NCBI GenBank assembly: GCA_002293315.1
Contig: DBCZ01000028.1
Coordinates: 1 to 23,386, forward strand
DNA: 23,386 nucleotides
Direction: 5' to 3'
Source of the DNA: Ruminococcaceae bacterium UBA945
Lineage (GTDB): Bacteria > Bacillota > Clostridia > Oscillospirales > Acutalibacteraceae
Below, piece by piece: positions 14,286-21,063 of the stretch. The notes beneath the pieces were generated by a model, which saw nothing but the letters and a program-made list of their open reading frames with translations, made no database searches and was not told the DNA's origin. Within the stretch, counting starts at the first letter, position 1, and the number at the start of each line of letters is the position of its first letter. Both the position numbers and the translations under genes were made by a program.

Positions 14286-15113
14286 ATGGAATGTTTGATA
14301 GATGGTATCCCTATTCATTATGCGGAGTACGGAGAGGGCAAGCCTGTGCTGTGCATTCACGGGTGGTCAATTGACCATCGGCTGATGAGCGGCAGACTCG
14401 AGCCTGTTTTTGAAAGCACCCCGGGTTATCGCCGGATTTATCCCGATCTCCACGGCATGGGGCAAACCCGGGCGGATAAAAGCATCAAAAGCGCCGATGA
14501 TACGCTTAAGGCACTGAGGCAGTTCATTTATAATGTAATAGGGGAAGGGAATTTCCTGCTTGCAGGGGAATCCTACGGCGGAAGGCTTTCTCTTGCCTTG
14601 ATTCATGAGATGAAGGAGCACATTGACGGGCTTTTCCTCCTCTGCCCCGCAGTTGATTCGATGGAGGCACGAAACAAGGATGCGCGGCTTCCGAAGCGCC
14701 GGGTCATCTTGAAATCAGATGAGCTTCCCTCACCTGAAGAAAACCCGGATATTGATGGCTTCATGGTGATGGCCGTCACGGCCACGCCCGAAGTCTTTGA
14801 GAAATATAAAAGTGATATTATGCCCGGGTTCCTTGCGCACGACGCCGAGTATCTCTCATCATATTACAGCGGTGAATTTAACCCGGCGTTTGAGCGGGCA
14901 TTGCGTGAAATCACGTATGAGAAGCCGACATGTATTCTTACAGGCAGACAAGACGATGTCGTCGGCTATGCTATGCCATACGATATTCTCGACCGCTTTC
15001 CCCGTGCCACCTTCGCCGTGCTTGACGCCTCGGGGCATAATCTGCAAATTGACAACGAGCCTCTATTCAGCGCGATGACCAAGGACTGGCTGTGGCGGGT
15101 TGAAAATACGTAA
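14286..15113 (+). CDS. Alpha/beta hydrolase
   Basis: 275 residues of the alpha/beta-hydrolase fold. The oxyanion-hole region is CIHGWS (23-28), the nucleophile elbow is AGESYGG (Ser96), the acid is probably Asp223 or Asp224 in TGRQDDVVG, and the catalytic histidine is in DASGHNLQ (His251). It has no signal peptide, so it is cytoplasmic; it is probably an esterase or small-molecule hydrolase of unknown substrate. Start: ATG 14286, with AGGAGAAAG just upstream; the open frame extends further up but crosses the promoter. It is a single-gene unit with a consensus promoter and a terminator, divergent from the unknown gene. Confidence 0.9.
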   Translation: MECLIDGIPIHYAEYGEGKPVLCIHGWSIDHRLMSGRLEPVFESTPGYRRIYPDLHGMGQTRADKSIKSADDTLKALRQFIYNVIGEGNFLLAGESYGGRLSLALIHEMKEHIDGLFLLCPAVDSMEARNKDARLPKRRVILKSDELPSPEENPDIDGFMVMAVTATPEVFEKYKSDIMPGFLAHDAEYLSSYYSGEFNPAFERALREITYEKPTCILTGRQDDVVGYAMPYDILDRFPRATFAVLDASGHNLQIDNEPLFSAMTKDWLWRVENT

Positions 15114-15120
15114 ACGCAAA

Positions 15121-15146
15121 AACAGGTTATCAAAAGATAACCTGTT
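15121..15146. terminator. Bidirectional intrinsic terminator between convergent genes
   Basis: AACAGGTTATC and GATAACCTGTT form a perfect 11-bp stem with a 4-nt loop, followed by T runs on both strands. It serves the hydrolase (plus) and the metallo-hydrolase gene (minus). Confidence 0.93.
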
Positions 15147-15159
15147 TTTTGTTGCACTT

Positions 15160-15777
15160 TTATACAAACGGATATTCCGGCTTCATGACGACAATTTTCT
15201 TTGCGCCGCCTTCAAGCTCATAACGGCTTGAATCTGTGTCGTCGATTTCCCAATCCCCCATGAGCTTCAGGAACGCATCAACCTTTGCGATAACTGCGCC
15301 GTCGGAGAAAGCATAGTGCATCGGGATAACCACATTCGGGTTCAGCTCGCTTACCACCTCTTTCGCCTGCGCGGCGTCGATTGTATAATACCCGCCGACG
15401 GGTATCATCAGCAAATCTACCCTGCCGATTTTCCGAATCGCCTCCGCGTCAAGCGTATGCCCCAAATCCCCGAGATGGACGATTCTTTTGCCATTTGCCT
15501 CAATGACGTGAATCAGATTCTTTCCCTTTGACGCGCCGCCTTCGTCATCGTGGAATGAGTCAACCGTATTTACCTTGAACGGCGAATCGCTCTTTGCCGA
15601 AATCTTCACGCCCTCCAGATAGTTGTGGTCGCCATGCGTGTGGCTGACGAGCACCTCATTGGCTTCCAAATTGAGCTGCGGTCTGCCGTTTCCCGGGTCA
15701 TACGGGTCAATCACCATTGTGTAGCCGTCTTCCGTCACGCCGAAGCAGGCGTGCCCGAACCATGTAATTTTAATCAT
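15160..15777 (-). CDS. Metallo-beta-lactamase-fold hydrolase (UPF0173/UlaG-like)
   Basis: 205 residues. The metal-binding H-x-H-x-D-H motif reads SHTHGDHN (His46, His48, Asp50, His51); further ligands are likely His101-Leu-Gly-Asp104 and His154 in IPMHYAF. The N-terminal ITWFGHACF block is typical of the UPF0173/UlaG-like branch, predicted metal-dependent hydrolases of unknown substrate. Start chosen at ATG 15777, eight bases after AGGAG; a GTG three codons upstream touches that site. It follows the NAD(P)HX repair gene by 47 bp on the same strand, so the two are probably cotranscribed. Confidence 0.9.
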   Translation of the reverse strand: MIKITWFGHACFGVTEDGYTMVIDPYDPGNGRPQLNLEANEVLVSHTHGDHNYLEGVKISAKSDSPFKVNTVDSFHDDEGGASKGKNLIHVIEANGKRIVHLGDLGHTLDAEAIRKIGRVDLLMIPVGGYYTIDAAQAKEVVSELNPNVVIPMHYAFSDGAVIAKVDAFLKLMGDWEIDDTDSSRYELEGGAKKIVVMKPEYPFV

Positions 15778-15824
15778 TGTTATCACTCCTTCTATTCTCA
15801 GCTCAGCATATAGCTGCGCTTAAT

Positions 15825-17318
15825 TCATTCGTTCAGGAAAACCTCCGGCAGTGCCTCAAGAATATCTGTCGGCAGCATTGAGCGCTGAGAGAACCACTCT
15901 GCGCATATGTCTGCAGCCGCGCCGTGAATATACACGCCTGCCGCGGCCGCGTCAAAGGCCTCCATACCCTGCGCGGCAAGCGAAGCGATTATCCCGGCCA
16001 GCACGTCGCCGCTTCCCGCTCTCGCAAGCCCCGCGTTCCCTGTCGGGTTCAGCGCGGTTTTCCCGCCGGTAGTCACCACTGTTCCCGCGCCTTTCAGTGC
16101 AAGCACCACTTTGTTTTCGTGCGCGTATGCCTCGGCCACGCTCAATCTGGTGGTCTGTATTTCCGCCGTCTCTTTTCCTGAGAGCCGCTCCATCTCACCC
16201 GGGTGAGGCGTGAACACTGCCGAGCATTTGAGCTCTCTGATTTTCTCCTTGTGGCGTGAGATGAAATTCAGCCCGTCGGCATCTATGACGAGCGGCACCT
16301 CGCAGCAGTCAATCACCGCGCCGCAAACCTTTTCCGCCAAATCCTCGCCCAGCCCGCAGCCCATCAGGCAGGCGGTTGAGCTTTCAATCAGCAGGCGAAG
16401 CTTCGCATAGCTGCGGCTGTCGTCAAAATCAAGCACTGTGAACACCGCCTCGGGAACAGCCGCCGCGACGAGCGGGTAAGTGCGCCTGTCCGTCACTATG
16501 TTGAGATACCCCACTCCGCTTCTCAGCGCCGCCTTCGCAGACATAATCAGTGCGCCCGCCATGCCGTAGCTGCCGCAAAGCATCGTGAGCTTGCCGCGCG
16601 TGCCCTTGTGGCTGTCAGGCTTCAAGGCGGGCAGCTTCCGCTTTATAAATCCTCTGTCCGTCAGCATAATTCTGCTATCAATTGCAGCTATTTCCGCCTC
16701 TGATATGCCGATATTCTCTACCACCACCTCGCCGCAGAAGCCGTGCGCGGGGTAGCTTGCCGTGGCGGGCTTGTGCGCGGTGAAGGTAATAGTTTTGTCC
16801 GCCGTGAACGCTGTGTTCCCCACTTTCGCCGTATCGCATTCGGCGCCGCTTGGAATATCAACCGCGATTTTCTTCGACGAAAGGCTGTTGCAGAGCTCCG
16901 TGATTTTCAGTGAATTCCCCGAAAGCCTGCCGCTGAAGCCGATGCCGTACATCGCGTCTATTATCACGTCCGCCTGCCTGAGAACCACCTCCGCGGCTTC
17001 GGGCCTTGCGGCAAAATCTGCAACACGCACCTTGCCGAACAGCTTGCGATATTCTATGACGGCCAAATCAGATTTCGGCTCACCCTCCGCGAGAATGACA
17101 ATCACGTCGTAGCCGTCGTCCCAGAGGCTGAGCGCGCAAACAAAGCCGTCACCGCCGTTATTGCCTCTGCCGCATATCACCGCAACGGCAGATGGCGCCT
17201 CAGCAAGCTTTTTTGCATAATATGCGACAGCCGCGCCGGCATTGCGCATAAGCCGCTGCAACCCGATTTCAGCCCTCGCCTCGAGCTTTTTGATGTCGTT
17301 GCTCTTAAGAATTTTCAT
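15825..17318 (-). CDS. nnr: Bifunctional NAD(P)H-hydrate repair enzyme (epimerase + ADP-dependent dehydratase)
   Basis: 497 residues, the usual size of the fused enzyme. It repairs hydrated NADH and NADPH in the cytoplasm: the N-terminal YjeF_N/NnrE domain epimerises NAD(P)HX and the C-terminal NnrD domain dehydrates it with ADP. Domain 1 (about 1-205) has ICGRGNNGGDGFV (48-60), DAMYGIGFSG (121-130) and AVDIPSG. Domain 2 has KGTRGKLTMLCGSYGMAGA, VIDADGLN, FTPHPGEM and the nucleotide loop NAGLARAGSGDVLAG. ATG 17318 is preferred over the adjacent GTG because it stands five bases from GAGGAT. Its upstream region is shared with the divergent FMN riboswitch promoter, and I cannot assign its own promoter firmly. 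Confidence 0.95.
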   Translation of the reverse strand: MKILKSNDIKKLEARAEIGLQRLMRNAGAAVAYYAKKLAEAPSAVAVICGRGNNGGDGFVCALSLWDDGYDVIVILAEGEPKSDLAVIEYRKLFGKVRVADFAARPEAAEVVLRQADVIIDAMYGIGFSGRLSGNSLKITELCNSLSSKKIAVDIPSGAECDTAKVGNTAFTADKTITFTAHKPATASYPAHGFCGEVVVENIGISEAEIAAIDSRIMLTDRGFIKRKLPALKPDSHKGTRGKLTMLCGSYGMAGALIMSAKAALRSGVGYLNIVTDRRTYPLVAAAVPEAVFTVLDFDDSRSYAKLRLLIESSTACLMGCGLGEDLAEKVCGAVIDCCEVPLVIDADGLNFISRHKEKIRELKCSAVFTPHPGEMERLSGKETAEIQTTRLSVAEAYAHENKVVLALKGAGTVVTTGGKTALNPTGNAGLARAGSGDVLAGIIASLAAQGMEAFDAAAAGVYIHGAAADICAEWFSQRSMLPTDILEALPEVFLNE

Positions 17319-17331
17319 CACGAATCCTCAC

Positions 17332-17360
17332 TTGACACTTATCAATTTCTGATATATTAT
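17332..17360 (+). promoter_or_regulatory. Promoter of the FMN riboswitch-ribU transcript
   Basis: TTGACA (17332-17337), 17 bp, TATTAT (17355-17360). The start should be near 17367, so the RNA begins almost exactly at the riboswitch. Confidence 0.8.
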
Positions 17361-17370
17361 TATAAATGCA

Positions 17371-17621
17371 ATCTTCGGGGCAAGGTGAGATTCCTTACCG
17401 GCAGTTAAAGTCTGCGAGCCGTTTAAGATGCCGATAGGCATTCTTGATGGCAGAATCGGCGAAATTCCGATACCGACGGTAAAGGCATCGCAAAGTACTG
17501 CGACCGCACATATGCGCAACGCGCAGTGCGGCTTCCGCAAAGCGGAAGTGCTGATAACGGTTGGCTGATGGCTTATTTATTCTGATACATCAGCAAACCT
17601 AAAGTCCGGATGAAAGAAGAT
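17371..17621 (+). ncRNA. FMN riboswitch (RFN element) with a large insertion
   Basis: Conserved RFN blocks occur in order: ATCTTCGGGGCAAGGTGAGA, then TTCCTTACCGGCAGTTAAAG, TCTGCGAGCC, a variable hairpin (GATGCC/GGCATTC), AATCGGCGAAATTCC, GATACCGACGGT, and finally AAAGTCCGGATGAAAGAAGAT. ATCTTC (17371-17376) pairs with GAAGAT (17616-17621) to close the junction. The last two blocks, normally a few bases apart, are separated here by about 120 nt (17481-17600) holding three hairpins: CCGCAC/GTGCGG (17504-17531), CTTCCGC/GCGGAAG (17532-17548) and GCTGATG/CATCAGC (17564-17594). With the terminator downstream it should switch off ribU when FMN is plentiful. The 376 bp from here to ribU contain no gene. 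Confidence 0.95.
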
Positions 17622-17648
17622 GCTCTTATACTTTTTGTATATTTGCAC

Positions 17649-17690
17649 CCGAGTGCTTTGGCTTTTGCCAATCATTCGGCTTTTTATTTT
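17649..17690 (+). terminator. Riboswitch-controlled intrinsic terminator
   Basis: CCGAGTG (17649-17655) pairs with CATTCGG (17673-17679), with inner TTGGC/GCCAA pairing, followed by TTTTTATTTT. It lies between the riboswitch and ribU, the expected expression platform. Confidence 0.88.
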
Positions 17691-17735
17691 CTAAAAGGCA
17701 CAGCCCCGGGAAAATAAAACCAAAGGAGAAAGATC

Positions 17736-18335
17736 ATGAGAAACAGTAATGTACGTAAAATGGTGGTCACGGCAATCCTCGGCGCGGTATCCGCCGTGCT
17801 GATGATGCTCAACTTCCCCATCCCGATTATGCCCGGCTTTCTGAAGTTCGATTTTTCCGAGCTTCCGGCGCTCGTCGCGGCATTCACCATCGGGCCCTTG
17901 AGCGGCATAGGTGTGTGCCTATTCAAGAACATCATCAATGTGTTCTCCTCTTCGTCAAACGGCGTTGGAGAGTTGATGAATTTCCTCGTGGGTGTGGCTT
18001 TGGTGCTTCCCGCCGGGCTTATCTACAGGCATATGCCCAGCCGAAAAGGCGCGCTGATTGGCTCGCTTGTCGGTTCTTTGTCCATGGGCGTGGTGAGCCT
18101 GCCCGTAAACTATTTCATAACCTACCCTATGTACCAAAACTTCATGCCAATGGAGGCCATTATGGGTATGTATCAGACCCTCAACCCCTCGATTGAAACC
18201 CTCTGGCAAGCTCTTCTGGTGTTCAACGCACCGTTCACGATAGTGAGAGGGCTTATCGTTTCTGCGATAACCTTCGCTATCTACAAAAAGATAGCTCCAA
18301 TCCTGACAGGCAACAAAACGGTTACCGGCGAATAG
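17736..18335 (+). CDS. ribU: Riboflavin ECF transporter, substrate-binding S component (RibU-like)
   Basis: 199 residues, hydrophobic throughout with about six membrane segments, the typical size of an ECF S component. It opens with the short charged stretch MRNSNVRKMVVTAILGAVSAV common to S components, and has FDFSELPALVAAFTIGPLSG in the region that recruits the ECF module. It binds riboflavin in the membrane and works with a shared EcfA/A'/T energising module encoded elsewhere. The FMN riboswitch upstream is the strongest support for riboflavin as substrate. Start: ATG 17736 with AAAGGAG upstream. A strong terminator follows. Confidence 0.93.
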   Translation: MRNSNVRKMVVTAILGAVSAVLMMLNFPIPIMPGFLKFDFSELPALVAAFTIGPLSGIGVCLFKNIINVFSSSSNGVGELMNFLVGVALVLPAGLIYRHMPSRKGALIGSLVGSLSMGVVSLPVNYFITYPMYQNFMPMEAIMGMYQTLNPSIETLWQALLVFNAPFTIVRGLIVSAITFAIYKKIAPILTGNKTVTGE

Positions 18336-18347
18336 CAAACAATCAAG

Positions 18348-18373
18348 CTCCCTGCCGCAATTGCGGCAGGGAG
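18348..18373. terminator. Palindromic terminator between convergent ribU and membrane-protein genes
   Basis: CTCCCTGCCGC and GCGGCAGGGAG form a perfect 11-bp GC-rich stem around AATT. The plus-strand tail is AATTTATTTG and the minus-strand tail is TTGATTGTTTG, so it can serve both genes. The U tracts are imperfect. Confidence 0.8.
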
Positions 18374-18376
18374 AAT

Positions 18377-18916
18377 TTATTTGCCTCTTCCGAAAATCTC
18401 GAAGCGAAGCTGTGTAGGCATGAATTTCTTTACAGACTCGATAAAATCCTCGTCCGGATTAAAAGCAAGCAGAGTTTTGCCCGTTTTCTGCCCTCTCACG
18501 ATGATATACCACGCGCCCTCGCCGCTTGAATTTACCGCCGCGAATATTTTTGAATCAACGGGCTTGCCTTGCAGCCGTTTGATGTTCTCATCATATTTGC
18601 CGATTTCCTCTAAATCCCTGCATTCAAAGGCGGCAAGCCTCTTTCTCCTCTGGCGGTTCATTATTTTATCAACTGTGATATAGCCGTTCGTGTTGCTGTA
18701 TTCAAACTCAAGGTTCCTCATTGCGATAAGCCTGTAACCGCCGAAAATAACGCCCGCAATAACAATAAACGGGGCAATCAGCCCGAACATCGGCAATAAG
18801 AAGAATATACTGAGGGTAATTATAATAAGCACGGCGAGCAGAATCCCCGCAATGACGGCAATATCCTTGCCGTCCGTCTTTTTCTTGACCATTCTTTCTA
18901 TAAACACATCGTTCAT
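18377..18916 (-). CDS. Small membrane protein of unknown function (resembles DUF6106)
   Basis: 179 residues. A short charged N-terminus (MNDVFIERMVKKKTDGKD) is followed by two adjacent membrane segments (about 19-42 and 46-65). A cytoplasmic-looking domain of about 110 residues follows, beginning LEFEYSNTNGYITVDKIMNRQRRKR and ending in a YIIVRG strand and FNPDEDFIESVKKFMP. From memory this layout matches a Clostridia family listed as DUF6106; I could not check it. ATG 18916 has GGGAG upstream and its own promoter. No function can be assigned. Confidence 0.8.
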   Translation of the reverse strand: MNDVFIERMVKKKTDGKDIAVIAGILLAVLIIITLSIFFLLPMFGLIAPFIVIAGVIFGGYRLIAMRNLEFEYSNTNGYITVDKIMNRQRRKRLAAFECRDLEEIGKYDENIKRLQGKPVDSKIFAAVNSSGEGAWYIIVRGQKTGKTLLAFNPDEDFIESVKKFMPTQLRFEIFGRGK

Positions 18917-18946
18917 GATTAGCTCCCACTGCTTTTATTTTAGCTA

Positions 18947-18975
18947 ATTGTAGCATAGATGCTTTTTTTCTTCAA
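18947..18975 (-). promoter_or_regulatory. Promoter of the small membrane-protein gene
   Basis: On the minus strand TTGAAG (18975-18970), 17 bp, TACAAT (18952-18947) preceded by TGC (extended -10). Confidence 0.7.
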
Positions 18976-19029
18976 TTACGGATTTACCGAATTTATCCAA
19001 ATCTTCTGTTAAAAATGACAGAAAAGTGA

Positions 19030-19035
19030 TATACT
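19030..19035 (+). promoter_or_regulatory. Possible extended -10 of the phospholipase C-like gene
   Basis: TGATATACT gives an extended -10 about 32 bases before the start codon. No good -35 stands at 16-18 bp, so the call is weak. Confidence 0.35.
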
Positions 19036-19066
19036 CAGCTTATCTTTTCAAGCAAAGAGGAAACCC

Positions 19067-19729
19067 ATGCCATTACCTATGGTTCATTTCGCCGTCGCAA
19101 AGGAACTTGTGCCGGAGGGCTTTGATGAAAGCCAGCTTGCAGAGTACTATCTTGGTGCAATCGCCCCGGACGGCATTCACATGAGAAAAAATCCCGCTCC
19201 TGACGCAAAGCCGGTTTCGCACCTGCGCGTTCTTGAAGACGGAAGTACACTTGAGTCCACCAGCCCGGTTTGGCGAAAACGAATTCTTGCGTTTGTGCCG
19301 GATAAAACAGACCCGGACTATGCCCTTAAGCTCGGGTATGTCGTACATCTGCTGACGGACTATTACTGGACAGACGGCTTCTACCACGCTTTTTATACGG
19401 CGCGCTATGCCAAAGACGCCGCCCCGACGAAGGACGAGCGCATGGCGTATTACAACGATACCGATTTACTTGACGACGAGCTGTACTGCCAAAGCTGGCG
19501 AGAGGAAATCTGGCGGCTTCTTCCCAAGGCGCAGGGCGCAGATTTCCCCCCGCTTTGCAGCCGTGAGGAGATGCTTCTATGGCGCGACAGAACCCTCATA
19601 TGGTTCGATAAGCTTGATTTGTCAGGCTATGATGAGCAGAAATATATCTTTATGGAGGATTTGGACGTATTCTGCAAAAATGCTGCTGATGCTATCACAC
19701 GCGATTTGAAAAGCCTTGACATATCATGA
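19067..19729 (+). CDS. Zinc-dependent phospholipase C-like protein
   Basis: 220 residues without signal peptide. Histidine and aspartate positions match the all-helical zinc-dependent phospholipase C family: MVHFAVA (His7), IAPDGIH (Asp35, His38), SHLR (His52), GYVVHLLTDYYWTDGFYH (His94, Asp98, Asp103, His107). Proteins of this kind in Clostridia are predicted cytoplasmic metal-dependent hydrolases with no proven substrate; the absence of a secretion signal argues against a toxin-like phospholipase. Start: ATG 19067 after AGAGGAAA. The last codons contain the -35 of the pheST promoter. Confidence 0.75.
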   Translation: MPLPMVHFAVAKELVPEGFDESQLAEYYLGAIAPDGIHMRKNPAPDAKPVSHLRVLEDGSTLESTSPVWRKRILAFVPDKTDPDYALKLGYVVHLLTDYYWTDGFYHAFYTARYAKDAAPTKDERMAYYNDTDLLDDELYCQSWREEIWRLLPKAQGADFPPLCSREEMLLWRDRTLIWFDKLDLSGYDEQKYIFMEDLDVFCKNAADAITRDLKSLDIS

Positions 19730-19743
19730 AAATGTGCTATGAT
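19716..19743 (+). promoter_or_regulatory. Promoter of the T-box/pheST operon
   Basis: TTGACA (19716-19721), 16 bp, TATGAT (19738-19743), with TGC before the -10. The -35 lies inside the last codons of the upstream gene. Predicted start is about 19750. Confidence 0.85.
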
Positions 19744-19749
19744 TTAGCA

Positions 19750-19986
19750 AAGCGTTGAAGAAGGAAAGTAATCTGTTCAAAACAGGCAGAGAGAGTGCGC
19801 CGTCGGCTGAAAGCGCGCTTATGCGGAGGATTGATGAAGTTCCCTTCGGAGCCGCGGGGCTGAATTCCTTTGATACTAGGCTTCGCCGGATTTGGCCGCG
19901 TTAAGGGCCTTGCAAGGGCAGGAAACTGCTGAAATTGGGTGGTACCGCGAGAATTTCGCCCCATGTTTATTACATGGGGCTTTTTT
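19750..19986 (+). ncRNA. T-box leader of the phenylalanyl-tRNA synthetase operon
   Basis: The T-box core GGGTGGTACCGCG is at 19937-19949, just before a strong terminator. The Stem I marks GAAAGTAATC (AGTA box at 19767-19770), GAGAGTGCGCC and GGCTGAAAGCG are present upstream. The leader reads uncharged tRNA through a specifier codon and the tRNA 3' end, then prevents termination. A phenylalanine specifier TTC occurs at 19840-19842 (in GATGAAGTTCCCTTCGGAGC), consistent with the genes controlled, although the exact register was not folded. It fills the whole 293 bp between the neighbouring genes apart from the promoter. Confidence 0.96.
19958..19986 (+). terminator. T-box terminator hairpin
   Basis: GCCCCATGT (19958-19966) and ACATGGGGC (19972-19980) form a perfect 9-bp stem with a 5-nt loop, then six T. 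It competes with the antiterminator that includes the T-box core. Confidence 0.95.
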
Positions 19987-20022
19987 ATGCTCAAAACAAC
20001 CCTAAGAATCAGAGGTGGAAAA

Positions 20023-21051
20023 ATGAAAGAGAAAATCGAAGCGCTGAAATTAAAATTTGAGGAAGAGCTCAGCGGCGCAAGGGAAAGTCAGCTGGCCGAG
20101 CAGATAAGAGTGGCCTATCTCGGCAAAAAGGGCTCAATCACAGAGCTTCTGAAGCTGCTTCAGAATGTGCCGAACGAAGAAAAGAAAGAGCTTGGCCAGC
20201 ACATCAATCAGCTAAAGAAGTACGCCGAAGAAAGCATCGCCGAGCGGCTTGAAGCCATCAAGAAAGCCGAGACGGAGCGACTCATCACTTCTGCGAAGAA
20301 ATATGACGTCACCTTGCCCTTAACGGAGCTTTCCGGCTCTTACTCACCGATAACCTTGGTGCAGAGAGAGGTAGAGGAAATCTTCGCGTCGATGGGCTTC
20401 GCGATTGAAGATTTTTCGGAGATTGTGAACGACTACGAATGCTTTGAGTCTCTGAATATCCCCAAAAATCACCCCGCGCGCGACATGCACGACACTTATT
20501 ATCTCGACAACGGGCAGCTGCTCAAAACGCACACCTCGGCGGCGCAGAATTACATCATGCGGAAATACGGCCCTCCGCTTCGGGCGATTTTCCCCGGGCG
20601 CTGCTTCAGAAACGAATCAATAGACGCAAGCCACGAGAATACCTTCTTCCAGCTTGAGGGCATAATGATTGACAAAAATATCTCCATTTCAAATCTCATT
20701 TACTTCATGAAGGCCATGCTTTCGGAGGTGTTTGAGCGCGATGTCAACGTGCGCCTGCGTCCCGGTTTCTTCCCGTTCGTCGAGCCGGGCTTTGAGCTGG
20801 ATATAAACTGCCTCATCTGCGGCGGTGAGGGCTGCCCCTCCTGCAAGAATTCAGGTTGGCTTGAGCTATGCCCCTGCGGCATGATTCACCCGAGGGTGCT
20901 GGAGATGGGCGGCATTGACCCCGAGGAATACACGGGCTTTGCCTTCGGGCTGGGTCTCACGCGCCTGGCCATGATGAAATACGGCGTGAAGGATATAAGA
21001 GATTTTAACAGCGGAAGCTTAAAGGTGCTTTCGCAATTCAAACATATATAA
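20023..21051 (+). CDS. pheS: Phenylalanyl-tRNA synthetase alpha subunit
   Basis: 342 residues, full length. It forms the catalytic half of the alpha2-beta2 enzyme that charges tRNA-Phe. An N-terminal coiled coil (about 1-85) binds tRNA. The class II catalytic core shows motif 2 as FPGRCFRNESIDASHENTFF and motif 3 as GFAFGLGLTRLAMMKYGV. A cysteine-rich insert, C-x2-C-x4-C-x2-C (CLICGGEGCPSC) and then CPCGMIHP, resembles a zinc ribbon found in part of the PheS family. Start: ATG 20023 with AGAGGTGG seven bases upstream; the open frame extends back into the T-box RNA and was trimmed. It lies 12 bp before pheT. Confidence 0.97.
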   Translation: MKEKIEALKLKFEEELSGARESQLAEQIRVAYLGKKGSITELLKLLQNVPNEEKKELGQHINQLKKYAEESIAERLEAIKKAETERLITSAKKYDVTLPLTELSGSYSPITLVQREVEEIFASMGFAIEDFSEIVNDYECFESLNIPKNHPARDMHDTYYLDNGQLLKTHTSAAQNYIMRKYGPPLRAIFPGRCFRNESIDASHENTFFQLEGIMIDKNISISNLIYFMKAMLSEVFERDVNVRLRPGFFPFVEPGFELDINCLICGGEGCPSCKNSGWLELCPCGMIHPRVLEMGGIDPEEYTGFAFGLGLTRLAMMKYGVKDIRDFNSGSLKVLSQFKHI

Positions 21052-21063
21052 GGGGGTGATTTC

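Noticed and set aside
17328..17540. A 70-codon open frame on the minus strand between nnr and ribU
   Set aside because: It lies on the strand opposite the FMN riboswitch and its promoter, whose conserved RNA blocks explain the sequence fully.
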